Of a stretch of DNA of 64,000 bases, positions 37,174 to 45,921 are shown one piece after another. A program made the position numbers and the translations under genes. Each line of letters starts with the position of its first letter. The stretch's first letter is position 1. Origin of the DNA: Ruegeria sp. R14_0 (GTDB lineage: Bacteria; Pseudomonadota; Alphaproteobacteria; Rhodobacterales; Rhodobacteraceae); assembly GCF_017743975.1 (NCBI RefSeq), contig NZ_JAGHRC010000009.1, positions 1-64,000 of the forward strand, in the 5' to 3' direction. The notes under the pieces are model-generated. The model had not been told where the DNA came from and made no database searches. It saw nothing but the letters and a program-made list of their open reading frames with translations.

Positions 37174-37505
37174 TATCCAAACCCTTTCAAACCGGATTGG
37201 CCGCTTCTGTGACGGCTTCGTCCAAACTTGTGCCCGACAATATTCTTTTTTCGACGGGTGCCTCAGGTATCGCCAACACTGACGATAAGCGGCAATCCGC
37301 TCAAGTCAGCCTGCAGAAAACACGTGATTTCGGGCAAAATGATGGCGAAACTGGTGCGCCTTTGCATCATTCGTGTCGCAAATTCGACGTGTAAATGCGA
37401 CCGCACACTACATATTGTGGTTGATTTGTTTAGGACCCCAAGAATGCGAACGGGGCCGCCGAAGCGACCCCGATAGGTTGAGTATCCACAGAATCGCCCC
37501 CAGGG
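37174..37505. other. Intergenic region after leuD
   Basis: About 330 bases between the membrane-protein gene start and the leuD stop, both on the minus strand. It holds the probable promoter of the membrane-protein/phosphatase pair and, at its right end, the leuD hairpin at 37452-37471. I see no convincing gene in it. Confidence 0.5.
37452..37471 (-). terminator. Stable hairpin with TTCG loop after leuD
   Basis: On the minus strand GGGGTCGC and GCGGCCCC pair (one wobble) around a TTCG tetraloop, 34 bases after the leuD stop codon. There is no T-run, so it may end transcription weakly or protect the 3' end. Confidence 0.55.
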
Positions 37506-38111
37506 TTACACCCAGGGACGGGCCTGATTGGCGTGATCTTCGAATTTGTCGATGTGATGGTCTTTCTCCATGGTCAGACCGATATCGTCCAAACCGTTCA
37601 GCAGGCAGTGCTTGCGGTGCGGATCGATTTCAAACTCGATCTCGACGCCGTCCGACGTGGTGATCTTCTGATCTTCCAGATGCACCGTCATGCGGGCATT
37701 CTCACCTTTGTGCGCATCTTCCATCAGGACGGCGTGATGTTCCTCTTCTACCACGATGGGCAGGATGCCGTTCTTGAAGCAGTTGTTGAAGAAGATGTCG
37801 GCAAAGCTGGTCGAGATCACGACCTTGATGCCGAAATCCTTGATCGCCCAGGGCGCGTGTTCGCGCGACGAGCCGCAGCCGAAATTGTCGCCTGCGACCA
37901 GAATTTCGGTCTGACGATAGGCGGGTTTGTTCAGAACGAATTCTTCGTTTTCCTGCCCGTCATCGTGATAGCGCATCTCGTCAAACAGAACGACGCCAAG
38001 GCCCGACCGTTTGATGGTTTTCAGATGCACTTTCGGGATGATCATATCGGTGTCGATATTGATCAGCGGCATTGGGGCGGCCACCCCGTGGACTTTTTCA
38101 AACTTTTCCAT
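37506..38111 (-). CDS. leuD: 3-isopropylmalate dehydratase small subunit
   Basis: A 201-residue Leu[28 protein letters not shown] and [15 protein letters not shown] are the standard marks of the small swivelling subunit that joins LeuC to isomerise isopropylmalate. The start at 38111 is chosen from homology; the open frame extends upstream into the HdeD-like gene region without family similarity. It is separated from leuC by an HdeD-like gene on the same strand, an unusual insertion between two subunit genes. Confidence 0.95.
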   Translation of the reverse strand: MEKFEKVHGVAAPMPLINIDTDMIIPKVHLKTIKRSGLGVVLFDEMRYHDDGQENEEFVLNKPAYRQTEILVAGDNFGCGSSREHAPWAIKDFGIKVVISTSFADIFFNNCFKNGILPIVVEEEHHAVLMEDAHKGENARMTVHLEDQKITTSDGVEIEFEIDPHRKHCLLNGLDDIGLTMEKDHHIDKFEDHANQARPWV

Positions 38112-38154
38112 GTTCACACTCCGTGCGGGAGAGGGCCGCGCCCGTGCCCCGCGT

Positions 38155-38709
38155 TTAAGCTTCTTTCGCTTCTGTTGTTTCGTCGTTGGGTGCGTTCTTG
38201 AGGAAGAACGCCATGAAAACCAGACCGAACCCGTTGAACAGCATCTCGATGCCCAGGAAGATCCCAAGAATGCTCAGCAGCACCTGAGGTTCGCTTCCTA
38301 CATAAGTCCAGATGATACCGGCGAGGATGATCGACAAGATGCCCGAGATCATCGTGGGCCAGAAAAACTGCGTTCCTTTCATCTGGAACGACAGAATGAC
38401 CCGAGCGATGCCGCCTGCCATGAACAGGATCAGCATCACCGTCGCCAGGGTCAGGGTTCCTTGCAGCGGGTGATCCAGAAAGGACCATCCCAGAAACAGC
38501 ATGACCGCACCCATGATGAGTGACAGGATTTTGTTGCCGGTGCCTTCAACCGTGAAGCCGCCGACGACCTGCAGCACGCCCGAGATTAGCAGTAACACGC
38601 CAGTCACGACGGTTACGGCGACAGACGCCACTACTGGCGCGCCCAGCACAAAGATACCGAACGCGATGGACAGAAGCCCCAGCAGGAGCCATTTGACCCA
38701 GTCACTCAT
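38155..38709 (-). CDS. HdeD-like membrane protein
   Basis: A 184-residue protein with about six membrane helices ([71 protein letters not shown] and others). The repeated G...G helix pattern matches the HdeD family of acid-resistance membrane proteins (PF03729). It lies between leuC and leuD on the same strand, with short gaps of 37 and 43 bases, so it is probably co-transcribed with them. Its function here is unknown. Confidence 0.78.
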   Translation of the reverse strand: MSDWVKWLLLGLLSIAFGIFVLGAPVVASVAVTVVTGVLLLISGVLQVVGGFTVEGTGNKILSLIMGAVMLFLGWSFLDHPLQGTLTLATVMLILFMAGGIARVILSFQMKGTQFFWPTMISGILSIILAGIIWTYVGSEPQVLLSILGIFLGIEMLFNGFGLVFMAFFLKNAPNDETTEAKEA

Positions 38710-38746
38710 GTTTTTTATCCCTCAAATATCTAGATATGAGGGGAGC

Positions 38747-40150
38747 TTACATCAATTCACGGACGTCTGTCAGCCGTCCTGTGATTGCCGCTGCGGCAGC
38801 CATTGCCGGGCTCAGCAGGTGAGTGCGTCCACCCCGACCCTGACGGCCCTCAAAGTTGCGGTTCGAGGTTGCGGCACAGCGCTCGCCCGGTTGCAACTGG
38901 TCGGGATTCATCGCCAGGCACATGGAACATCCCGCCAGGCGCCATTCAAAACCGGCGTCCTTGAAAATCTCGGCCAGGCCTTCTTCTTCGGCCTGCGCAC
39001 GGACCAGACCGGAACCGGGCACGACCATCGCGCGCATCCCGTCCTTGATCTTTTTGCCCTTCAGGATTTCGGCGGCGGCGCGTAGGTCTTCGATACGACC
39101 ATTGGTGCAGGATCCGATAAAGACGGTGTCGATTTCCACATCGCTCAGCTTTTGACCGGCTTCCAGACCCATGTATTCGATGGACCGGCGGGCCGCGTCG
39201 ACCTTACCGCCTTCGAAATCTTCGGGGTGTGGAACGCTTGCGGTGATCGGCAGAACGTCCTCGGGGCTGGTGCCCCAGGTGACGACCGGCGCGATGTCTT
39301 CGCCGCGCAGGGTGATGACCTTGTCGAAATGCGCACCCTCGTCGGTGAAGAGCGTTTTCCACCAGTCCATCGCCGCTTCCCACTGGGCACCCTTCGGCGC
39401 ATGCGGGCGGCCTTTGACGTATTCAAAGGTGGTCTCGTCCGGCGCGATCAGACCTGCGCGGGCACCGCCTTCGATGGCCATGTTGCAGACGGTCATCCGG
39501 CCTTCCATCGACAAATCACGGATCGCTTCGCCGCAATATTCGATGACATATCCGGTGCCGCCAGCAGTTCCGGTCTCACCGATCACAGCCAGAGTGATGT
39601 CCTTGGCGGTCACGCCCGGCTGCAGTTTGCCGGTGATTTCCACCTTCATGTTCTTGGATTTCTTCTGGATCAGGGTCTGGGTGGCCAGAACATGCTCAAC
39701 CTCGGACGTGCCAATGCCATGGGCCAGTGCGCCAAAAGCGCCGTGGGTTGCTGTGTGGCTGTCGCCGCAAACCACGGTCATGCCGGGCAGGGTCCAGCCC
39801 TGTTCCGGGCCAACGATGTGGACGATGCCCTGACGAACATCATTCACCGGGTAGTAGTGAATACCGAAATCCTTGGCGTTCTTGTCCAGTGCCTCGACCT
39901 GAATGCGCGATTCGGGGTTTTCGATCCCGTTCACACGGTCCGCAGTGGTCGGAACGTTGTGATCCGGCACGGCGATGGTTTTTTCCGGCGCGCGCACCTT
40001 GCGGCCCGCCATACGCAGGCCTTCGAACGCCTGCGGGCTGGTCACCTCGTGAACGAGGTGGCGATCGATATACAGCAGGCAGGTCCCATCATCGGCTTCG
40101 TGCGCGACATGGGCATCCCAGATCTTGTCATAGAGTGTTTTGGGGGACAT
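38747..40150 (-). CDS. leuC: 3-isopropylmalate dehydratase large subunit
   Basis: A 467-residue LeuC, an aconitase-family 4Fe-4S enzyme. [57 protein letters not shown] and the final [11 protein letters not shown] with [16 protein letters not shown] show the cluster cysteines and substrate arginines. It works with LeuD. The ATG at 40150 follows GGGAGAGG; the frame continues upstream without family similarity. A 35-codon frame lies just upstream in the leader. Confidence 0.96.
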   Translation of the reverse strand: MSPKTLYDKIWDAHVAHEADDGTCLLYIDRHLVHEVTSPQAFEGLRMAGRKVRAPEKTIAVPDHNVPTTADRVNGIENPESRIQVEALDKNAKDFGIHYYPVNDVRQGIVHIVGPEQGWTLPGMTVVCGDSHTATHGAFGALAHGIGTSEVEHVLATQTLIQKKSKNMKVEITGKLQPGVTAKDITLAVIGETGTAGGTGYVIEYCGEAIRDLSMEGRMTVCNMAIEGGARAGLIAPDETTFEYVKGRPHAPKGAQWEAAMDWWKTLFTDEGAHFDKVITLRGEDIAPVVTWGTSPEDVLPITASVPHPEDFEGGKVDAARRSIEYMGLEAGQKLSDVEIDTVFIGSCTNGRIEDLRAAAEILKGKKIKDGMRAMVVPGSGLVRAQAEEEGLAEIFKDAGFEWRLAGCSMCLAMNPDQLQPGERCAATSNRNFEGRQGRGGRTHLLSPAMAAAAAITGRLTDVRELM

Positions 40151-40193
40151 CGGTCCTCTCCCGTATGTAATGAGAAATAGCTGGCGAGGTGGC

Positions 40194-40301
40194 TTAGGCC
40201 GCGCGTAGGCGCGCCAGAACCGTGCGGGCAGCCCCATAGAACCGTTCGCGCAGGCGCGCGCGATCTTCCAGATTCTGAACTTGGGCTACAGTGAGTCTCA
40301 T
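40194..40301 (-). CDS. Possible 35-residue leader peptide upstream of leuC
   Basis: A 35-codon frame ([16 protein letters not shown] at the start, LARLRAA at the end) ending 43 bases before the leuC ATG. It has five leucines but no leucine run, so it is not a classical attenuator peptide. No ribosome binding site precedes it; a TATATC box just upstream would put transcription start near the ATG, so a leaderless message is possible. It is equally likely to be chance or a small conserved protein. Confidence 0.3.
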   Translation of the reverse strand: MRLTVAQVQNLEDRARLRERFYGAARTVLARLRAA

Positions 40302-40391
40302 GCCGACCAGATATATCGGGGTTTGCCGTCAATCAAGGTTCAAAACCGCGTCAGGCTTGCATCATCGGGCAACGCTGTTCAATCTGGGGTC

Positions 40392-41744
40392 ATGAACCAA
40401 GACCTGATCCCCGGTTCGCTGTCGGACCTGTACGACAACATGGTCGCGGGCTTTTCCGTGCAATTCGAAAACCTTGTTGAACTGGTTGTAACACCGGGCT
40501 GGCGCCAGCATCAGCTTGTCATGATCCTGGTTCTGTGGGCACTGGCATTCGGCCTGAAGCTGGTCACACAAAGCCGGTGGGAGGCATGGGCCCGCGCGCG
40601 CACGGGTTGGCCCAAATGGCGGCTGCGGATTCTGGTTCAGTTGATGCAGCGCCTGACCCTGGTCTATTTCGTGCTGATGTCCTGGGCGCTGTATCTGCTG
40701 ATGCAGCAGATCACCTGGCCGTCACGCAGCTACATCATCGGAGTTGTCGCCACATTGGCGCTGGCGTGGCTGGCGATTGCCCTGGTCGCCCGGTTGGTGC
40801 GCAACCGCACGTTAAGGCGGATCTTCAAATGGGCAATGTGGGTCTATGCAACGCTTGTTGCGCTGAATTTGACCGATGACGTGGCCGAGTTTCTGGACGG
40901 TGTGGCCATTTCTATCGGCGACTTGCACATCTCGGCGCTGGGCATACTCAAGGCCATTCTGCTGATCGGAATCCTTCTGACGTTGGCCCGCCTGGGCACC
41001 CGCGCAGCCGAGCGCGGCTTGATGAACAATGACGACATCACTCCGTCAATGCAGGTGCTGCTGGCCAAGGGTATTCAGGTTCTGCTGTACGGCGCAGTTT
41101 TTCTGGTCGGAATCCGCACGCTTGGGTTTGACCTGACCGGTATCGCATTGCTGTCCGGGGCGATTGGTGTTGGCATCGGTTTTGGTCTGCAAAAGGTGGT
41201 GTCGAATCTGATCTCGGGGATCATCATCCTGATGGATCGCTCGATCAAACCGGGCGATGTGATCTCACTCGGAGATACGTTTGGTTGGATCAATGCGCTG
41301 GGCGCGCGTTATGTCTCGGTCGTGACGCGGGACGGGCGGGAATACCTGATCCCGAACGAAGACCTTATCACCAACCAGGTGGTAAACTGGTCGCATTCGG
41401 ACAAGTTCGTGCGTCTGGATCTGGATTTCGGCACCAGTTACGACGACGACCCCCATCTGGTGCGTGCAACAGCCATTCGGGCTGTAAAGGCGGTCAAACG
41501 CGTCCTCAGTGGAGGGTCACACGAGCCGGTCTGCCATATTACCGGCTTCGGCGACAGCAGCGTCGACTATGTGCTGCGCTTCTGGATCAGCGATCCGACC
41601 AAGGGGCTGACCAATATTCGCGGGAATGTCTATCTGGCGCTTTGGGATGCATTTAAGGACGAAGGCATCTCGATCCCCTTCCCGCAGCGCGAGGTTCGGC
41701 TGCTTCCGGACAGCGCAGAGCAGCAACAGATCGCCAAAGAGTGA
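40392..41744 (+). CDS. Mechanosensitive ion channel, MscS family
   Basis: A 450-residue MscS-like channel. Several N-terminal helices precede the conserved core: the pore helix GIALLSGAIGVGIGFGLQKVVSNLISGIIIL with its Gly/Ala pattern, then the beta domain RSIKPGDVISLGDTFGWINALGARYVSVVTRDGREYLIPNEDLI and VVNWSHSDK. The C-terminal domain ends with IPFPQREVRLL. It would release solutes on osmotic downshift at the inner membrane. The start at 40392 follows CTGGGG; an earlier in-frame start lacks a hydrophobic reason to be used. Confidence 0.92.
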   Translation: MNQDLIPGSLSDLYDNMVAGFSVQFENLVELVVTPGWRQHQLVMILVLWALAFGLKLVTQSRWEAWARARTGWPKWRLRILVQLMQRLTLVYFVLMSWALYLLMQQITWPSRSYIIGVVATLALAWLAIALVARLVRNRTLRRIFKWAMWVYATLVALNLTDDVAEFLDGVAISIGDLHISALGILKAILLIGILLTLARLGTRAAERGLMNNDDITPSMQVLLAKGIQVLLYGAVFLVGIRTLGFDLTGIALLSGAIGVGIGFGLQKVVSNLISGIIILMDRSIKPGDVISLGDTFGWINALGARYVSVVTRDGREYLIPNEDLITNQVVNWSHSDKFVRLDLDFGTSYDDDPHLVRATAIRAVKAVKRVLSGGSHEPVCHITGFGDSSVDYVLRFWISDPTKGLTNIRGNVYLALWDAFKDEGISIPFPQREVRLLPDSAEQQQIAKE

Positions 41745-41810
41745 GCGCTTGTGCGGGCGCTTTCGTGGCGTTTCATTGAAATGTTGCAATCTGCTTGTTA
41801 CCTTATTAGT

Positions 41811-41826
41811 ACCCCGGCGCCGGGGT
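41811..41826. terminator. Palindrome after the MscS gene
   Basis: ACCCCGGCGCCGGGGT is a perfect 16-base palindrome, 66 bases after the channel gene and followed by TTCAC. It could fold only with a tight loop, so it is a weak terminator or a protein-binding site in front of rsfS. Confidence 0.4.
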
Positions 41827-41852
41827 TTCACGGCGCGCAGCAAAGGAGGACT

Positions 41853-41909
41853 ATGTCCTGTCTCTACATACCCAGGCGGGTTTGCCCGCCGATGACGGGG
41901 CCGGTGTAA
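41853..41909 (+). CDS. Possible 18-residue leader peptide coupled to rsfS
   Basis: ATG at 41853 follows AGGAGG at 41844-41849 (3-base gap), the best ribosome binding site in this intergenic stretch. The frame encodes 18 residues (MSCLYIPRRVCPPMTGPV) and its TAA overlaps the rsfS ATG (TAATG). Translation of rsfS by re-initiation after this short frame is plausible. The peptide shows no recognisable feature. Confidence 0.4.
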   Translation: MSCLYIPRRVCPPMTGPV

Positions 41910-42268
41910 TGGCCCACTCTCAGTCAATCAGCGACAAGCTGCTTGAACGTATCCTTTCCTCACTTTCCGATGACAAGGCCGAAGACGTCGTGCAGATCAA
42001 CCTGCAAGGCAAATCCTCGGTTGCGGATCACATGGTGATTGCCTCGGGTCGTTCGACTCGTCAGGTCTCGGCCATGGCGGAAAAGCTGACGGATCGCATC
42101 AAGCAGGAATTCGGTTTCACCTCGAAGGTCGAAGGCAAAGACGCCGGCGACTGGGTGTTGATCGATACGGGCGACGTGATCGTCCATATCTTCCGCCCCG
42201 AAGTGCGTGAATTCTATCAGCTGGAAAAGATGTGGCTGCCTCAGGGCGGCAGCGCCTCGGCGAACTGA
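41909..42268 (+). CDS. rsfS: Ribosome silencing factor
   Basis: A 119-residue RsfS (Iojap/DUF143 family) that binds ribosomal protein uL14 and blocks subunit joining when nutrients are short. KAEDVVQINLQGKSSVADHMVIASGRSTRQV and EGKDAGDWVLIDTGDVIVHIFRPEVREFYQLEKMW are the full family signature. The ATG at 41909 is chosen; only a weak GGGG precedes it, and it overlaps the end of an 18-codon upstream frame. rlmH follows 44 bases later, the common rsfS-rlmH pairing. Confidence 0.95.
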   Translation: MAHSQSISDKLLERILSSLSDDKAEDVVQINLQGKSSVADHMVIASGRSTRQVSAMAEKLTDRIKQEFGFTSKVEGKDAGDWVLIDTGDVIVHIFRPEVREFYQLEKMWLPQGGSASAN

Positions 42269-42312
42269 GGCGCCATCCCGGCCTGCATTAACAGGTCGGC
42301 GGCGAGAGAAAT

Positions 42313-42783
42313 ATGCGTATAAGCATTTGTGCGGTCGGGCGATTGCGTGCCGGACCGGAGAAGTCCCTGCTTGACGACTATCTGACGCGATTTGACCGGA
42401 CCGGCCGAAGCCTGGGCCTTGGTCCTGCACGTGTGATCGAGGTCGAAGACAAGAAAAACGCTGGCATGGGGGCCGAGGCCGCGCTGTTGCGCAAGGCGCT
42501 GCCCAAGGGCGCAGTGATTTGCACATTGGACGAACGCGGCCGGGTGATGTCATCGCCGGATTTTGCCAAGAAACTGGGCGGCTGGCGCGATGCCGGGCGA
42601 CAGGATCTGGCGCTGGTCATTGGCGGGGCGGACGGAATAGACCCTAATTTGAGGGCTGACGCCGATTTTTCCATTTCATTCGGGTCGATGGTCTGGCCCC
42701 ATATGCTGGTCCGTGTGATGCTGGCCGAGCAACTGTACCGGGCCGCAACCATCCTGTCGGGCGGCCCCTATCACAGGGTCTGA
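42313..42783 (+). CDS. rlmH: 23S rRNA (pseudouridine1915-N3)-methyltransferase
   Basis: A 156-residue RlmH, a small SPOUT methyltransferase that methylates pseudouridine 1915 of 23S rRNA with S-adenosylmethionine. [42 protein letters not shown] and the C-terminal [24 protein letters not shown] are standard and the length fits. It follows rsfS and precedes a flavodoxin-like gene by a single base, so the three are probably one operon. Confidence 0.96.
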   Translation: MRISICAVGRLRAGPEKSLLDDYLTRFDRTGRSLGLGPARVIEVEDKKNAGMGAEAALLRKALPKGAVICTLDERGRVMSSPDFAKKLGGWRDAGRQDLALVIGGADGIDPNLRADADFSISFGSMVWPHMLVRVMLAEQLYRAATILSGGPYHRV

Positions 42784-42784
42784 C

Positions 42785-43270
42785 ATGGCGCAGCTTTTGA
42801 TCGTTTATCACTCTCGCACGGGTGGAGCCCGCCAGATGGCCGAAGCGGCAGCTGATGCGGGGCGAGAAGAGGCAGATATTGTTCTGAAATTCGCCGATCA
42901 GGCCGGTCCCGATGATCTGCTGGCCGCTGATGGTTACATCTTTTGCGCGCCCGAGAATCTGGCTGCACTCTCGGGTTTGATGAAAGAGTTTTTCGATCGC
43001 TGCTATTACCCGGTGTTGGGCAAGATCGAAGGGCGGCCTTACGCGCAGATGGTTTGTGCCGGGTCGGATGGAGAAAACGCCGCCCGCCAAACCGCGCGGA
43101 TTGCCACCGGCTGGCGCTTGAAAGAGGTTCAGCCACCTTTGATTATCTGCACCCACGCGCAGACGACCGAGGCGATTTTGGCTGAAAAGACCATCCCCGC
43201 AGAACAGCTTGATCAGTGCCGAGAGATTGGCGCAGCAATGGCTGCGGGTTTAAGCCTCGGGGTGTTCTGA
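42785..43270 (+). CDS. Flavodoxin-like / NADPH-dependent FMN reductase-like protein
   Basis: A 161-residue flavodoxin-fold protein. LLIVYHSRTGGARQMAEAA is the FMN phosphate-binding loop, and the GYIFCAPENLAALSGLMKEFFDRCYY segment places the second flavin loop. It would carry FMN and do electron transfer; the partner is unknown. The gene starts one base after the rlmH stop. Small flavodoxin-like genes after rlmH are not a rule, so the functional link is not clear. Confidence 0.78.
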   Translation: MAQLLIVYHSRTGGARQMAEAAADAGREEADIVLKFADQAGPDDLLAADGYIFCAPENLAALSGLMKEFFDRCYYPVLGKIEGRPYAQMVCAGSDGENAARQTARIATGWRLKEVQPPLIICTHAQTTEAILAEKTIPAEQLDQCREIGAAMAAGLSLGVF

Positions 43271-43273
43271 GCC

Positions 43274-43620
43274 TCAGTTCAGGTCAACCACAGTGGTGCC
43301 TTCGCTCCAGCCGCCGACGTTGTCACGCGCCTGAATCTGCACCTGCGTGATGCCCTTAGGAATGGCCACACCGCTGAGTGAACGGGTAAACGGCTGTTCC
43401 TCTACATGCGGGTGATCAGGACCCGCAATCCCAGCTCATTTCCGTCCATATCCAGCACACGCCAGCCATCGGCATAATCATCCCAGCCGGTGTCGGGATG
43501 CCGGATCGTCACGTCGAAGCGCCAAGTATCGCCGCTTTGACTGGCAACTACTTTTTCAATCGTGGGAGGGTCGGCAAGGGCCGGACCGGCAAGCAAAAGG
43601 CTGAGAATCAAATATCGCAT
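43274..43620 (-). pseudogene. Frameshifted gene for a small secreted protein
   Basis: The frame begins MRYLILSLLLAGPALA-DPP, a clear signal peptide, and runs through GDTWRFDVTIRHPDTGWDDYADGW to ELGLRVL, then stops at TAG near 43402. The continuation in the next frame reads HPHVEEQPFTRSLSGVAIPKG and ends VDLN with TGA at 43274-43276, as if the same protein went on. The total of 347 bases is one short of 116 codons, so a single-base deletion (or sequencing error) near 43410-43418 explains it. Function unknown; I recognise it only as a small conserved-looking secreted protein. Confidence 0.75.
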
Positions 43621-43655
43621 GTGCCCAGATTAGGCTCTGATTTCAGGTAAAGCGA

Positions 43656-44366
43656 TCACGAATCCGTGTCGTTTGGCTGGGACAGCAGCACCAATCGGGA
43701 ATGCGATGCAAACTCGCGCCGGTATAGGACGCCAAATGTGATCGCTGTGCCCAGTATCAGGGCCACGGGGCCCAGAATCCAGGCGACAGATGCCAGTGCA
43801 AAATAGGTTGCGCGCAGCCCGCGGTTGAAGCTGCGGGCCGCGGTAACGCAGATCTCGGCCGCTTGAGCTGCCCGAGGATAGGCCTGCGCATCCGATGGAT
43901 CATTGGGCACCGCCGCCATCAGGACTGCGCAGTAGCCAAACAAGCGATGTGCCCAGACATATTTCAGGAAGGCATTGGCCAGCAGCAGAATGATGATCAG
44001 GATTTTGATCTCCCACACCATCGCCGGAGCGCTGCCGATGGCCAGATCATTGGCAACGCCGGCCAGACGCTCGGTATTGCCCAGCAGGGCCAGCCCGCCC
44101 CCGATGGCGATCATCGTGGTCGAGGCGAAGAACGTGCTGCCCTGCCGCATCGCCGCCACGACCTGCGCGTCAAACATCCGGGGCTGTCGTGTCACCATCT
44201 CGCGCATCCAGTCGCGGCGATAGTCATCCATCATCATTGTGACCGTGGGTTTCTTGGGCGAGGGGTTCTCGATCCTCCAGCCAATCCACAGCCAGGCCAC
44301 CAGCAACACTGCGATAGCAGCGTAGTCCAGAGGTGAAAACAATTGTGTCCGCTCAAGCCAGGTCAT
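43656..44366 (-). CDS. DUF599 family membrane protein
   Basis: A 236-residue protein with four or five membrane segments (YAAIAVLLVAWLWIGW, TTMIAIGGGLALLGN, IKILIIILLLANAFLKYVW and a C-terminal pair). The RRDWMREMVTRQPRMFDAQVVAAMRQGSTFFASTT block and RSFNRGLRATYFALA are typical of DUF599. No enzymatic residues are recognisable and the function is unknown. The gene is divergent from the glcDEF operon. Confidence 0.8.
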   Translation of the reverse strand: MTWLERTQLFSPLDYAAIAVLLVAWLWIGWRIENPSPKKPTVTMMMDDYRRDWMREMVTRQPRMFDAQVVAAMRQGSTFFASTTMIAIGGGLALLGNTERLAGVANDLAIGSAPAMVWEIKILIIILLLANAFLKYVWAHRLFGYCAVLMAAVPNDPSDAQAYPRAAQAAEICVTAARSFNRGLRATYFALASVAWILGPVALILGTAITFGVLYRREFASHSRLVLLSQPNDTDS

Positions 44367-44412
44367 GCCTGCGACCTTAGGGGCAGAGATGGGAACTTGC
44401 CAGATGAGGAAA

Positions 44413-44433
44413 TTGGTAATATTATTTTACCAA
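44413..44433. promoter_or_regulatory. Operator-like inverted repeat in front of glcD
   Basis: TTGGTAA and TTACCAA form perfect 7-bp arms around 7 A/T bases, ending 14 bases before the glcD ATG and touching its ribosome binding site. TGGT/ACCA half sites are common for FadR-type GntR regulators (GlcC, PdhR, LldR), which control glycolate and related genes, though the spacing here is longer than usual. Confidence 0.5.
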
Positions 44434-44447
44434 ACGGAGGATCAGCT

Positions 44448-45896
44448 ATGGAAATGCCGACGCCAAATCCCGATGTCCTGCGCCGAAAGGCCGTTGTTTT
44501 GCAGCGGTTGCTGCAGGTTTTGCCCGAGGATGCGGTGATTCACGACCCGTCCGAGACGCGCGTTTACGAATGCGATGCGCTGACGGCCTATAAATGCCCG
44601 CCGATGCTGGCGGTGCTGCCATCCACGACCCAAGAGGTCTCGGACGTGCTGCGTATCTGCAATGAAGAAGGCGTGCCAGTTGTGCCGCGCGGCTCGGGCA
44701 CCTCGCTGGCGGGTGGGGCATTGCCAACTGCAGATTGCGTTATTCTTGGTGTTGCCCGAATGAATGACGTGCTCGAGACCGATTATGACAATCGGTACAT
44801 TCGCGTTCAGACCGGCCGCACCAACCTGAGTGTCACCGGAGCGGTCGAAGAGGATGACTTCTTCTACGCTCCTGACCCTTCATCGCAACTGGCCTGTGCC
44901 ATCGCAGGAAACATCGCGATGAACTCCGGCGGCGCGCATTGCCTCAAATACGGTGTGACCACCAACAATTTGCTGGGCGTCAAGATGGTCCTGATGGATG
45001 GCAGCGTGGTCGAAATCGGCGGTGCCCATCTGGATTCAAGTGGCCTGGACCTGCTGGGCGTCATTTGCGGTTCCGAAGGACAGTTGGGCGTCGTGACCGA
45101 AGCCACCCTGCGCATTCTTCGCAAGCCCGAAGGCGCGCGGCCTGTTTTGATGGGGTTTGATGACAACGAGGTTGCCGGGCAATGCGTCTCGGACATCATC
45201 AAGTCCGGTATTCTGCCGGTCGCGATCGAATTCATGGACACATTGTGCATCAAAGCCTGCGAGAATTTTGCTCATGCAGGCTACCCCGACTGCACCGCCC
45301 TTTTGATTGTCGAGGTTGAAGGGTCCGAGGCCGAGATTGACTATCAACTGAGCAAGATCATCGAGATCGCGAAACGCCACAACCCTGTTGAGCTGCGCGA
45401 AAGCCAGTCGGCCGAGGAAAGCGCGAAAATCTGGCTTGGGCGGAAATCGGCCTTTGGGGCAATGGGTCAGTTGAACGATTACATGTGTCTGGATGGAACG
45501 ATCCCGGTATCGTCTCTGCCCGAAGTTCTGCGCCGGATCGGTGAGCTGAGCCAAGACTACGGCCTGCCAGTGGGCAACGTATTCCACGCAGGCGATGGCA
45601 ACATGCATCCCTTGATTCTTTTTGATGCCAACAAACCCGGCGATCTTGAGAAATGCGAGGCGTTTGGAGCCGATATCCTGAAGCTTTGCGTAGATGTGGG
45701 CGGCTGTTTGACAGGCGAACACGGTGTGGGCATCGAAAAACGCGATCTGATGTCCCACCAATACAAGCCCGCTGACCTTGAGGCACAGATGGCGATCAAG
45801 GACGTGTTCGACCCGAACTGGCTGCTGAACCCCGCCAAGGTTTTCCCGCTGGACGCCTCTGCAGCGCGTCGCGATGCACAGATCGCGGCTGAATGA
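44448..45896 (+). CDS. glcD: Glycolate oxidase subunit D (FAD-linked)
   Basis: A 482-residue FAD-binding oxidase. PMLAVLPSTTQEVSDVLRICNEEGVPVVPRGSGTSLAGGALP is the FAD-binding region, and PSSQLACAIAGNIAMNSGGAHCLKYGVTTNNLLG follows. The C-terminal HAGDGNMHPLILFD and GEHGVGIEKRDLM are typical of GlcD. It oxidises glycolate to glyoxylate with GlcE and GlcF. The ATG at 44448 follows CGGAGG; a frame extending upstream crosses the operator. glcE follows 25 bases later. Confidence 0.93.
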   Translation: MEMPTPNPDVLRRKAVVLQRLLQVLPEDAVIHDPSETRVYECDALTAYKCPPMLAVLPSTTQEVSDVLRICNEEGVPVVPRGSGTSLAGGALPTADCVILGVARMNDVLETDYDNRYIRVQTGRTNLSVTGAVEEDDFFYAPDPSSQLACAIAGNIAMNSGGAHCLKYGVTTNNLLGVKMVLMDGSVVEIGGAHLDSSGLDLLGVICGSEGQLGVVTEATLRILRKPEGARPVLMGFDDNEVAGQCVSDIIKSGILPVAIEFMDTLCIKACENFAHAGYPDCTALLIVEVEGSEAEIDYQLSKIIEIAKRHNPVELRESQSAEESAKIWLGRKSAFGAMGQLNDYMCLDGTIPVSSLPEVLRRIGELSQDYGLPVGNVFHAGDGNMHPLILFDANKPGDLEKCEAFGADILKLCVDVGGCLTGEHGVGIEKRDLMSHQYKPADLEAQMAIKDVFDPNWLLNPAKVFPLDASAARRDAQIAAE

Positions 45897-45921
45897 TCGG
45901 CTCTAACAAAGAAAAAATGTC

